Below, in pieces: positions 26,428 through 31,875 of a DNA stretch of 64,000 nt. Source of the DNA: a virus. Under the pieces are notes generated by a model. It searched no databases and had not been told where the DNA came from. It worked only from the letters and a program-made list of their open reading frames with translations. The position numbers were made by a program, and so were the translations under genes. The stretch spans positions 26,693 to 90,692 of IMG/VR virus record IMGVR_UViG_3300023202_000135; one strand, 5' to 3'. How positions within the stretch are numbered: the stretch's first letter is position 1; the number at the start of each line of letters is the position of its first letter.

Positions 26428-26455
26428 AAGAAGCCCGGCGACGGGGCCGGGCTCT
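26428..26455 (-). terminator. Intrinsic terminator after accessory operon
   Basis: Minus-strand stem AGCCCGGC with loop CCCGTC and arm GCCGGGCT, followed by TCTTCTT. The stem is 8 bp and fully paired. It lies 28 bp after the stop of the 26483-26956 gene and would end the leftward transcript of the accessory operon. Confidence 0.7.
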
Positions 26456-26482
26456 AAGTCAAGTCTCGATTTGAGGGGCGGC

Positions 26483-26956
26483 CTATGCGGGGGGCCACGC
26501 GCTCCGCGCACCGGGCCACGCGATCATCACGTCGAAGGCATTGCCGAGCGGGGCATCGGGGTGCTTCTGTTCGCTCCATAGCTCCTGGTACGCGTCTTCG
26601 GTCGGGACGCCGTGCGGGAAGTAATCCGTGGCGTAATCGAGCAACGTCGCCGGGCGTCCGAGCCGCGCCGTCATCACGTGGAGAGTGTAGCACCACATGA
26701 CAACCTTGGCCGGGTTGTTGCACAAGCTGGCGCAGAACGTCAGCAGGCTGCGGTCGTAGGCGACGTTGGTGGCCTCGAACCGTTTGACGGCGATGCCTAT
26801 AGCGAACTCACCTCGCACCTCGCGCCACAAGTCGTCAGACATGGTCGGGTGCACGAGCGGATTGAGGCCGACGAACAGCTCGGCCTCCTCCGCGGTCATT
26901 TCACGCACCGGGCAGCCGATCAGACCGGCGCCCAGGGGTAGTTCTTCGTCGCTCAT
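26483..26956 (-). CDS. Accessory protein of unknown function
   Basis: 157 residues from ATG 26956, overlapping the preceding stop by 4 bp. It starts 'MSDEELPLGAGLIGCPVREM' and contains 'LWREVRGEFAIGIAVKRFEA' and 'FCASLCNNPAKVVMWCYTLH', a helical core with four Cys in the middle region. No family is recognised. It is the last gene of the four-gene leftward accessory operon that begins with the ADP-ribosylglycohydrolase. Confidence 0.6.
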   Translation of the reverse strand: MSDEELPLGAGLIGCPVREMTAEEAELFVGLNPLVHPTMSDDLWREVRGEFAIGIAVKRFEATNVAYDRSLLTFCASLCNNPAKVVMWCYTLHVMTARLGRPATLLDYATDYFPHGVPTEDAYQELWSEQKHPDAPLGNAFDVMIAWPGARSAWPPA

Positions 26957-27441
26957 GTGTCGAGCTTCCTCTGCTTCGATCCGGTCACTTTGGCGTCGTC
27001 CGCGTCGACCTTGAGGCCTTCGCGCCAGCCGACCGGGATGGTTGCTTCTGCGTCCTTGAGTACCCACAGGTGGAACTGGTTCGCGGTATCGACAACCCGG
27101 CTCTCCGCGGGGTACAGCTCGAACGCCTCGTGCTCGGGACCTACGATCTCGTTCTTGATGCGCTGGAGGTCGCGCCAGTCATGGATCGGTTCCTTGTCGA
27201 GGCGCTTGACCGACAGGTGGACGAAGTCGCCGCGGTCTCGGTCGACGTTCACTTGGTATCGGCTGTTCTTGTAAACCTCGGACCGGTTCAGCGCAATAGC
27301 TTCGGACTGCCACTCCTCGTCAAGGGCCTCGGGACGCAAGTGCCCCATGCGGCGCTTCAACTCCGCACCGGTGGTGCGTACGTACGCGCGCTCGAACGGA
27401 GTCCAAGGCGGCGGGCGCGCAGCCCCCTTGCGCTTGCTCAT
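26953..27441 (-). CDS. DUF7694-like protein
   Basis: 162 residues from ATG 27441, coupled by 4-bp overlaps on both sides. The core 'FVHLSVKRLDKEPIHDWRDL' followed by 'QRIKNEIVGPEHEAFELYPA' and 'ESRVVDTANQFHLWVL' matches a conserved phage/bacterial family annotated as DUF7694, whose biochemical function is not known. The N-terminal 50 residues are basic ('MSKRKGAARPPPWTPFERAY'). The family is widespread in phages of GC-rich hosts and typically lies among early or accessory genes, as here. Confidence 0.7.
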   Translation of the reverse strand: MSKRKGAARPPPWTPFERAYVRTTGAELKRRMGHLRPEALDEEWQSEAIALNRSEVYKNSRYQVNVDRDRGDFVHLSVKRLDKEPIHDWRDLQRIKNEIVGPEHEAFELYPAESRVVDTANQFHLWVLKDAEATIPVGWREGLKVDADDAKVTGSKQRKLDT

Positions 27442-27758
27442 CGAACCGCGCGCCTGTGGTCTTCGAGGACGCGCAAGCACTCCGGGCACGAGGCCTTCAT
27501 GACGCACGTCGGGCTGTCGGTCCGGACCAACGCGGACGGAAGGCCACACAGGGTCATCGCGCCCTGCTCCTCGCGGTCGGTGATGCACACGTCGCCGCAA
27601 AGCTGCTCGACGACGTCGCGCCGTCGCGCGTTGAACTCCGCTGCGATGTCGTCGCGCTCCTCCGCGGGGTAGCTGCCGGCGAAGGCATGGACGTCGGTGG
27701 CGTTGATGAGGCGGTCGACCAGCTCGATGGCCTCGCGATTGGATCGGCGTCGGGACAT
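27438..27758 (-). CDS. Small Cys-containing accessory protein
   Basis: 106 residues from ATG 27758 behind a strong GGAGGT site. The N-terminal half is helical and Arg/Glu-rich ('SRRRSNREAIELVDRLINAT'). The C-terminal half has six Cys, including CPEC near the end, so a small metal-binding domain is likely. No family is recognised. It starts 2 bp after the ADP-ribosylglycohydrolase stop. Confidence 0.6.
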   Translation of the reverse strand: MSRRRSNREAIELVDRLINATDVHAFAGSYPAEERDDIAAEFNARRRDVVEQLCGDVCITDREEQGAMTLCGLPSALVRTDSPTCVMKASCPECLRVLEDHRRAVR

Positions 27759-27759
27759 G

Positions 27760-28794
27760 TCAAACCTCCACGAACAGGCGCGGGTGAAACTCCCACAGAC
27801 GGTGGTCCCGGTCGAGGGCGTTGATGACCGCGATCTCCCAAGCGCCCGGAAGCGCCTCCGGCCCTTGGTGCGCACCGAGGAGGCCGCCGACGATTGCGGC
27901 GTTGGTGTCCGAGTCCCCGCCGCGATTCGTGATGTCGATGATCGCGTCGCGGTAGGGGGTGCCGTGGTACAGATGCCAGAAGGCGAGGCGGAAGGCCACG
28001 CGGACGAAGCCTTGCGCGCCGTACATGTCGAGCGCGATGCCGTGATCCTCGCCCATCACGAGGGCATCATCCTGCTCCGCCATGAGGAGGTCCTCGCTCA
28101 GCGCGCCGGCCGCCTCGTTGACTTCATCATCCGAGTACCGACCGGTGACGCGCAGCCGGGTCGCGGCCATCGTGATCGCGGCCTCGGCCGCCGCGGTGAC
28201 CTTGGTGACGGGCTCCTCGCGCAGCGCGTGGGCGATGGCGGTGGCGTAGGCCGCGCAAGCGCTCACGCACTTGGGGTCCGCGTGCGTGAGCGCTGCATCG
28301 GTGATGGCAAGCTGGATCCGCTCGTGATCGCGCTCCTCGTCCTGCCATCGCCATGCGCCGATGGGGGCGCACCTCATGAGCGAGCCATTGCCCGCCGCGC
28401 GCCGGCCACCCTGATCCCAGGAGATGTACCCTTGGTCGACGTTGGCGCTCGCCAGGGCGGCACTGGTCTGCCCGCCGATGTCGAAGGTGACATTGCACCA
28501 AGCGCGGTACAGCTCGTGGAGGACCTCGGGGTCGATGCCGTCTTCCAGGCACAGGTGGACGTGCAGGACGGTCGCCATCATGGTGTCGTCCGTGACCTGC
28601 CCCTTGGCCACGTTGAACGGGCCGCCGCCGACCAGCTCGGTCTGCGGGCCGTCCAAGAGCGTGTCCTTGGTCAGTGGGGGGAGGTCGCGGGGTCGGGCGA
28701 ACTCGTTGGTGGTTCCGAAGGCGTCGCCGCAGGCGAGGCCCAAGAGGGCGCCGTTACGGCGCTTTTTGATGGGGATAGCAGGGGTCTGCGTCAT
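27760..28794 (-). CDS. ADP-ribosylglycohydrolase (DraG/ARH family)
   Basis: 344 residues, normal for the family. The binuclear metal site motifs are all present: 'GLACGDAFG' at about residues 19-27, TDDTMM at 68-73, GNGSLMR at 135-141 and 'NRGGDSDTNAAIVGGLLGA' from residue 290 with Asp294, Asp296 and Thr297. The enzyme removes ADP-ribose from modified side chains or nucleic acid, or acts on free ADP-ribosyl compounds. In a phage it could reverse ADP-ribosylation made by the host (defence) or by the phage itself. It is first gene of the leftward accessory operon, transcribed from the divergent promoter region. Confidence 0.9.
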   Translation of the reverse strand: MTQTPAIPIKKRRNGALLGLACGDAFGTTNEFARPRDLPPLTKDTLLDGPQTELVGGGPFNVAKGQVTDDTMMATVLHVHLCLEDGIDPEVLHELYRAWCNVTFDIGGQTSAALASANVDQGYISWDQGGRRAAGNGSLMRCAPIGAWRWQDEERDHERIQLAITDAALTHADPKCVSACAAYATAIAHALREEPVTKVTAAAEAAITMAATRLRVTGRYSDDEVNEAAGALSEDLLMAEQDDALVMGEDHGIALDMYGAQGFVRVAFRLAFWHLYHGTPYRDAIIDITNRGGDSDTNAAIVGGLLGAHQGPEALPGAWEIAVINALDRDHRLWEFHPRLFVEV

Positions 28795-28841
28795 GTTGGT
28801 CTCCGTGTCTTGAGCCGGCGGCTCTCCGTTTCTGACACTTT

Positions 28842-28870
28842 CAATATGCCGCGTGACGCGGGGGTGTCAA
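28842..28870 (-). promoter_or_regulatory. Leftward promoter for accessory operon
   Basis: Minus-strand TTGACA (28865-28870) and CATATT (28843-28848) are 16 bp apart, a good sigma-70-type promoter. It lies 48 bp upstream of the ADP-ribosylglycohydrolase ATG. Its -10 region is part of an inverted pair with the rightward promoter (CAATATGCC and GGCATATTG). Confidence 0.6.
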
Positions 28871-28871
28871 C

Positions 28872-28899
28872 TTGATTTCCCGGTGGCGGGGCATATTGC
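28872..28899 (+). promoter_or_regulatory. Rightward promoter for plus-strand gene pair
   Basis: TTGATT (28872-28877) and TATTGC (28894-28899) with a 16-bp spacer face the 28954 gene. The -35 regions of the two divergent promoters nearly touch, so the two directions probably share a control region. Confidence 0.45.
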
Positions 28900-28953
28900 G
28901 GGCATCACCTCCAGCAACAGAGGCGCCACGCGCCGAGACCCAAGGAGCCAGAC

Positions 28954-29583
28954 ATGGCCAAGTTCCTCACCCGAGAAGAGGCGATCGAGCGGGCACAGCG
29001 CGCCGTTGCCGAGATCAAAGCCGCGCTCAAGAAGCGCGACGACGCGGCCCGGCCGCGCGTGACCTGGGCCCCGGAGAAGCGCGCCGCGAGTGAAAGCGTC
29101 GGAGGGGCTTGGTTCCGCTGGACGACTGCAAGGGGCGAGCGCGCCGAATGGGTCCTGGTGTTCAAGGGGCGCGAGACGCCGGTCTCCTGCGACCGCGATG
29201 CGTGGTACTGCACCAACGTGCAGGCGAGCCTGCACTCGTCCCTGCCGTTCCTGCGCGCGACCGCGAACGTAACGTGGACCGTAACGCGAAAGAACTTCGC
29301 CACCGACTTCGCGGCCAAGATGGTCGAGGCCTGGGACGCGGAGCTGGAGCAGGCGCGCGAGCAGGAAGACCGATCCGAGAAGGCGCTCGATCGCTGGCGT
29401 GAGAAGGTGCTGGGCCTCAAAGGTGACGACGTCTACGGCTGCGACCCGCAAGGTATCGACCTTGAGCGCGACAGCACCTTCGGTTCCATCACGCTGACCG
29501 TCCGATACCATTCCCGTCCCGTTCTGGAAAAGGCCATCGCTGCATTGCGCAGCGTACTCCCTCCCAAGCACGAAGATGATTAA
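28954..29583 (+). CDS. Plus-strand accessory protein 1, unknown
   Basis: 209 residues behind AAGGAG. The N-terminal 45 residues are a charged helix ('TREEAIERAQRAVAEIKAAL'), the middle is beta-rich and Trp-containing ('GGAWFRWTTARGERAEWVLV'), and a second charged helix ('AWDAELEQAREQEDRSEKAL') precedes a C-terminal beta segment. There is no catalytic motif or membrane segment. It is one of only two rightward genes in the window and is transcribed away from the accessory operon; its function is unknown. Confidence 0.7.
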   Translation: MAKFLTREEAIERAQRAVAEIKAALKKRDDAARPRVTWAPEKRAASESVGGAWFRWTTARGERAEWVLVFKGRETPVSCDRDAWYCTNVQASLHSSLPFLRATANVTWTVTRKNFATDFAAKMVEAWDAELEQAREQEDRSEKALDRWREKVLGLKGDDVYGCDPQGIDLERDSTFGSITLTVRYHSRPVLEKAIAALRSVLPPKHEDD

Positions 29584-29599
29584 CAAGGAGATACTCACC

Positions 29600-30088
29600 A
29601 TGCACCCACTCCTACAGATGATCGGCGGTTCCCCGCCAAAGTCGCCACTCGACGTGCTGCCCGTCCCGACGAACCGCATCGAAGACCTGTACACCGACAT
29701 GCAGGCGATGGAAGAGGACGGCAGCCACCGGGCTCAGTGGGACTTCTGGCGAAGCGTCCACCGCCATTTCCCTGCCCTGCACGGCAAGGAGTTCCGCCTC
29801 AACGTCGACCACATCACGCGGCCTGTGTGGGAAGTCACAGGGGACAAGAAGCCTCCGGTCGTCGGCCGCAAGAACCGGCACGTGATCGAAGTCGAGGCCG
29901 AACACATCTACCCGATCCTGGAGATGCTCGACCGCGTCGACTCGGTGCTGGGGCGGTATCGTCTGTGGGCCTTCGTGGAGAAGGAATACCCGGCCACACG
30001 CGACCGTCTCCCCTGGCACATCCATCACGACATGGGTCGAGGCATGTGGCTCGTCGGCCGGCACGCGGACGAGGAAGAGGACGACTGA
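29600..30088 (+). CDS. Plus-strand accessory protein 2, unknown
   Basis: 162 residues from ATG 29600. This start has AAGGAG 8 bp upstream, while an earlier in-frame ATG at 29576 overlaps the preceding gene and has no ribosome site. It starts 'MHPLLQMIGGSPPKSPLDVL', contains 'FWRSVHRHFPALHGKEFRLN' and 'GRYRLWAFVEKEYPATRDRL', and ends in an acidic tail. It is His/Trp-rich, with no recognised family. It is followed by a strong stem-loop at 30124 that ends the rightward transcript. Confidence 0.7.
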   Translation: MHPLLQMIGGSPPKSPLDVLPVPTNRIEDLYTDMQAMEEDGSHRAQWDFWRSVHRHFPALHGKEFRLNVDHITRPVWEVTGDKKPPVVGRKNRHVIEVEAEHIYPILEMLDRVDSVLGRYRLWAFVEKEYPATRDRLPWHIHHDMGRGMWLVGRHADEEEDD

Positions 30089-30123
30089 TTCCGTAGGTCG
30101 GATTCAACGGAGCGCCAAAAGAC

Positions 30124-30155
30124 AGAGCCCCGGGGAACGCCCCCGGGGCTCTTTG
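30124..30155. terminator. Bidirectional-type terminator after plus-strand genes
   Basis: The pair AGAGCCCCGGGG / CCCCGGGGCTCT forms a 12-bp stem with a short loop, followed on the plus strand by CTTTG and on the minus strand by GTCTTTTGG. It separates the rightward genes from the leftward tRNA region and can serve both strands. Confidence 0.7.
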
Positions 30156-30191
30156 CGCATGAATCGGCTGAAAGGTGCGCGGTCGCTGAAC
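30124..30191 (-). ncRNA. Possible short leftward transcript
   Basis: A promoter at 30198-30226 (TTGACA, 17 bp, TACGGT) points leftward into the stem-loop at 30124-30155 with no leftward gene between them, giving a predicted RNA of about 70 nt ending in a 12-bp hairpin. It would be antisense to nothing but the end of the rightward transcript. Only the promoter and hairpin are seen; the RNA is inferred. Confidence 0.3.
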
Positions 30192-30197
30192 GGCACA

Positions 30198-30226
30198 ACC
30201 GTAGTGGCCCTGTGACGAAGTGTCAA
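30198..30226 (-). promoter_or_regulatory. Leftward promoter overlapped by palindrome
   Basis: Minus-strand TTGACA (30221-30226) and TACGGT (30198-30203) with 17-bp spacing. The -35 box is embedded in the palindrome copy at 30212-30226 (GTGACGAAGTGTCAA), and the -10 box is part of a CCACTACGG motif. A protein bound to the palindrome would block the promoter, making this the best candidate operator in the window. Confidence 0.45.
30212..30226. repeat. 15-bp palindrome copy on promoter
   Basis: GTGACGAAGTGTCAA, one mismatch from GTGAC-N5-GTCAC, overlapping a predicted -35 box. Confidence 0.55.
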
Positions 30227-30375
30227 CGACGAATATGGCTGACCACTTTCGCCAGCGCCTCGGACGTCGCGAGCACAGCTTCGGCCCAGGAGCGGTAGGT
30301 GCCGCTCCAGATATACAGGCTGCCGTCTCCTAGACGCTCTGCGATAATTGCCACCCAACAGAGCGTGTCGACCAT
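30223..30375 (-). CDS. Small protein downstream of tRNA cluster
   Basis: 50 residues from ATG 30375 ('MVDTLCWVAIIAERLGDGSL', then 'WAEAVLATSEALAKVVSHIR'). The frame continues upstream through the tRNA-Gln gene, so the start must lie after 30455; a GTG at about 30396 is an alternative start. The composition is natural and amphipathic. The stop overlaps the predicted promoter at 30198-30226. No family is recognised. Confidence 0.45.
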   Translation of the reverse strand: MVDTLCWVAIIAERLGDGSLYIWSGTYRSWAEAVLATSEALAKVVSHIRR

Positions 30376-30455
30376 GTATATGCGGACCTCGTACACGAGC
30401 CGATTCTGGCACCACGGCAAATGCTGCAACCGCGTCAATATGGCGTAGTGCCGAG

Positions 30456-30526
30456 TTGCCTCCCCTGGACTCGAACCAGAACTAGCAGAGCCAAAATCTG
30501 CTGTGCTACCATTACACCAGGAGGCA
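30456..30526 (-). tRNA. tRNA-Gln (TTG)
   Basis: 71 nt with acceptor stem TGCCTCC/GGAGGCA fully paired, T-arm with TTCGAGT loop, and anticodon loop ATTTTGG giving anticodon TTG. The discriminator is A and CCA is not encoded. It reads CAA, a codon avoided in GC-rich hosts but useful to a phage. Confidence 0.9.
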
Positions 30527-30590
30527 TTGCGTCCGCGCCCCCTTATCCCTGTACTTCGGGGCTTGCGATTGGAGGGCCGGCGTTCCAACC

Positions 30591-30624
30591 CTCGCGCGCG
30601 CGTAGGGGCGCCCGGGCGCGCGAG
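30591..30624. other. GC-rich hairpin in tRNA spacer
   Basis: CTCGCGCGC and GCGCGCGAG pair across a GTAGGGGCGCCCGG-like loop in the 118-bp spacer between tRNA-Gln and the tRNA 3' half. There is no U-tract. It could be an RNA-processing or terminator-like element; the rest of the spacer (30527-30590) shows no gene. Confidence 0.4.
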
Positions 30625-30644
30625 AGGAGCAGGGACCGGCCAAA

Positions 30645-30687
30645 GCTGCCAAGGGAGGGGTCGAACCTCCGACCAGCGGATTAACAG
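30645..30687 (-). pseudogene. 3' half of a disrupted tRNA-Asn
   Basis: The minus strand contains an anticodon loop CTGTTAA with its 3' stem TCCGC, a variable loop, a perfect T-arm (GGAGG, loop TTCGACC, CCTCC) and a 3' acceptor strand CTTGGCA with G discriminator. The 5' half is missing here. The acceptor strand is the exact complement of TGCCAAG, the start of the orphan 5' half at 31164-31187. The two halves are separated by an HNH endonuclease gene and an intact tRNA-Asn. Confidence 0.6.
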
Positions 30688-30690
30688 AAG

Positions 30691-30763
30691 CAGCCGGTGT
30701 GGGACTCGAACCCACTTCTCGCGGTTAACAGCCGCGCGTAAAGACCTGCTATACTATCCGGCT
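30691..30763 (-). tRNA. tRNA-Asn (GTT)
   Basis: 73 nt with acceptor AGCCGGA/ACCGGCT (one A-A mismatch at the base), anticodon stem CGCGG/CCGCG, loop CTGTTAA with anticodon GTT, T-stem GTGGG/CCCAC and T-loop TTCGAGT. G discriminator, no encoded CCA. It overlaps the last 10 bp of the HNH gene. It appears to be the functional replacement for the disrupted tRNA whose halves flank it. Confidence 0.85.
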
Positions 30764-31125
30764 TGACGTGCGTTGTACCTGCCTGCGCATTTGCGTCCGC
30801 AGAACAGCAAGCCTGACCGACGCTGCGCCGCGAATCGAACCCTTGCGCGTGTCCGTTGGAATGCCTTACCGCATTCCGGGCATTCGAGATCAACCGCAGG
30901 ATGCGCATGGCGCGAACCATGATCCGCTCGCTTCACGAGTTCCAAGTTACCCGGTCGATTGTCCCGCTTCTTCCCGTTCATGTGATGGATCAGCTCGCCG
31001 GGCCCGGGGACCACTCCGTGCGTCTCCCAGTAGACGAGGTGATGCTCATAGCAGTACAGGCCTCGGTACCGCTTTCCGGGGTACCCTTCCGGGGCTTTCA
31101 CCAGCTCGTACGGCCCGTTCCTCAT
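30754..31125 (-). CDS. HNH homing endonuclease in tRNA cluster
   Basis: 123 residues. The HNH core is 'EHHLVYWETHGVVPGPGEL' followed by LIHHMNGKKRDNRPGNLEL, with the metal-binding His-Asn-His pattern intact. The C-terminus carries a four-Cys zinc-binding segment (CPEC ... FCGRKC). Such free-standing enzymes cut related DNA lacking the insertion and spread by repair. It lies precisely between the two halves of a disrupted tRNA, and its 3' end runs 10 bp into tRNA-Asn, indicating that gene and tRNA travel as a unit. Confidence 0.85.
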   Translation of the reverse strand: MRNGPYELVKAPEGYPGKRYRGLYCYEHHLVYWETHGVVPGPGELIHHMNGKKRDNRPGNLELVKRADHGSRHAHPAVDLECPECGKAFQRTRARVRFAAQRRSGLLFCGRKCAGRYNARQAG

Positions 31126-31138
31126 TCGGGTAGTGTAG

Positions 31139-31187
31139 AACCGGAGTTAACACCGGCAAGCCCGCTCTACCGCTGAGCTACTTGGCA
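31139..31187 (-). pseudogene. 5' half of a disrupted tRNA-Asn
   Basis: The minus strand begins TGCCAAG-TA-GCTC-AGCGGTA-GAGC, a complete acceptor 5' strand and D-arm. It is followed by a region with CCGGTGTTAACTCCGG that no longer forms a normal anticodon arm, and no T-arm or matching acceptor strand follows. The partner strand CTTGGCA is found 450 bp downstream at 30645-30651. Confidence 0.6.
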
Positions 31188-31190
31188 ATA

Positions 31191-31276
31191 TGGCGGAAGG
31201 TCAAGGAATCGAACCCTCATGCTTTCACATGGCCCGGTTTTCGAGACCGGTTGGACGCCGTTGTCCGCGACCCTCC
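31191..31276 (-). tRNA. tRNA-Ser (CGA)
   Basis: 86 nt including an encoded CCA. Acceptor GGAGGGT/ACCTTCC with one G-T pair, long variable arm (GCCATGTGAAAGCATG) typical of class II tRNA, anticodon stem CCGGT/ACCGG with loop CTCGAAA giving CGA. It reads TCG, the favoured Ser codon of GC-rich genomes. Confidence 0.88.
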
Positions 31277-31282
31277 GTAGTA

Positions 31283-31357
31283 TTGCTGCGAGGAGGAATC
31301 GAACCCCCGACCCGTCGATTACGAAACGACCGCTCTGCCGGCTGAGCTACCGCAGCA
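31283..31357 (-). tRNA. tRNA-Thr (CGT)
   Basis: 75 nt with acceptor TGCTGCG/CGCAGCA, D-arm GCTC/GAGC, anticodon loop TTCGTAA giving CGT, and T-loop TTCGATT. A discriminator, no encoded CCA. It reads ACG. Lies 6 bp from tRNA-Ser. Confidence 0.88.
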
Positions 31358-31390
31358 TGAAATGATCGTCCCTGCCCGTCAGGGTAAAGC

Positions 31391-31478
31391 TCCGTCGCGG
31401 CCTCGAACCGCGTCCTTCCGTTCCGGGTGGGGATCGAACCCATGGGGGAGGTCGACGCCTCCCGAAGCCCATCGAACG
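31391..31478 (-). pseudogene. Degenerate tRNA remnants
   Basis: Two T-arm-like elements occur in the 136-bp space between tRNA-Thr and tRNA-Gly. One is CGCGG, TTCGAGG, CCGCG (31393-31412) with a 3' strand ACGGAGC but no 5' half. The other is GGG-TTCGATC-CCC (about 31427-31445), preceded by a stem GGGAGG/CCTCCC with a six-base loop and a weak GTTC/GAAC acceptor. Neither folds into a full cloverleaf, so decayed tRNA genes are likely. A short CCCTG/CAGGG hairpin follows at about 31370. Confidence 0.45.
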
Positions 31479-31493
31479 AAGCAACGATCGTAG

Positions 31494-31570
31494 TGGAGCG
31501 CGCAGTCGGATTTGAACCGACGTCTCCTGCTTGGAAGGCAGGGGCCCTAGGCCAACTGGACGATGCGCGC
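31494..31570 (-). tRNA. tRNA-Gly (TCC)
   Basis: 77 nt including CCA. Acceptor GCGCGCA/TGCGCGC perfect, anticodon stem CCTGC/GCAGG with loop CTTCCAA giving TCC, T-arm GTCGG-TTCAAAT-CCGAC. It reads GGA. A GTAGTGG motif coincides with the CCA end. Confidence 0.92.
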
Positions 31571-31573
31571 GCG

Positions 31574-31649
31574 TGGTACTCGTGGGCGGACTCGAACCAC
31601 CAACCTTCCGCGTATCAGACGGACGCTCTGACCATTGAGCTACACGAGA
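31574..31649 (-). tRNA. tRNA-Ile (GAT)
   Basis: 76 nt including CCA. D-arm GCTC/GAGC, anticodon stem TCCGT/GCGGA with loop CTGATAC giving GAT, T-arm GGTGG-TTCGAGT-CCGCC, acceptor with a mismatch at the first pair. Three bases from tRNA-Gly. First tRNA of the leftward array. Confidence 0.85.
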
Positions 31650-31654
31650 TCGTG

Positions 31655-31679
31655 ACTTGCCACTGTGATAGGTTGTCAA
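31655..31679 (-). promoter_or_regulatory. Possible promoter of tRNA array
   Basis: TTGACA (minus, 31674-31679) directly follows the U-tract of the terminator at 31678-31712 and is 19 bp from CACGAT. The spacing is long, but the position just upstream of tRNA-Ile is right for the array promoter. Confidence 0.35.
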
Positions 31680-31712
31680 AGAAAAAGCCCCGAGCTTTGT
31701 AGGCCCGGGGCT
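31678..31712 (-). terminator. Intrinsic terminator upstream of tRNA array
   Basis: Minus-strand AGCCCCG / CGGGGCT stem followed by TTTTTCTTT, a textbook intrinsic terminator. It isolates the tRNA array from the genes at 31.7-32.5 kb. Confidence 0.85.
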
Positions 31713-31738
31713 TGGTTGGTCCTTGAAGCGAATGCGCG

Positions 31739-31816
31739 TTAGACCATGCAGCCCCGGTCGGTCCATCCCTGGATCGAATTACCGCCGGTGATCTGCGTGG
31801 GTTGCGTGAAGCGCAT
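31739..31816 (-). CDS. Possible 25-residue ORF in short transcript
   Basis: ATG 31816 to TAA 31739 encodes 'MRFTQPTQITGGNSIQGW' plus seven residues. It lies between a good promoter (31823-31850) and the terminator at 31678-31712 but has no visible ribosome site and starts almost at the predicted transcription start, so a leaderless peptide or a non-coding RNA of about 105-140 nt are both possible. The remainder of 31713-31875 shows nothing else. Confidence 0.25.
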   Translation of the reverse strand: MRFTQPTQITGGNSIQGWTDRGCMV

Positions 31817-31822
31817 GGTCGA

Positions 31823-31850
31823 ATCGTAGTGGTGCGGGGGGCGCAGTCAA
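31823..31850 (-). promoter_or_regulatory. Leftward promoter with TACGAT box
   Basis: Minus-strand TTGACT (31845-31850), 16-bp spacer, TACGAT (31823-31828). The -10 box is inside a CCACTACGAT copy of the dispersed GTAGTG motif. The next downstream features are the 25-residue frame and the terminator at 31678-31712. Confidence 0.5.
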
Positions 31851-31875
31851 CGAAACTGTCTCGCGGGCTGAGGTG

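Noticed and set aside
30104-30415. 103-residue leftward frame across the terminator and promoter at 30.1-30.4 kb
   Set aside because: It runs antisense through the hairpin and through the predicted promoter, has Arg/Pro-rich composition and no ribosome site.
30645-30687. tRNA 3' half as a phage attachment site (attP)
   Set aside because: The matching 5' half is present upstream in the same genome and no integrase gene is in the window, so a disrupted phage tRNA is the simpler explanation.
30645-31187. Group I intron splitting tRNA-Asn
   Set aside because: Only about 450 bp separate the halves, nearly all taken by the HNH gene and an intact tRNA, leaving no room for an intron core. The half-anticodon arms also do not join into a normal stem.
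31225-31766. Open frames running through several tRNA genes
   Set aside because: They overlap intact tRNAs and have no ribosome site or natural composition; tRNA genes take precedence.
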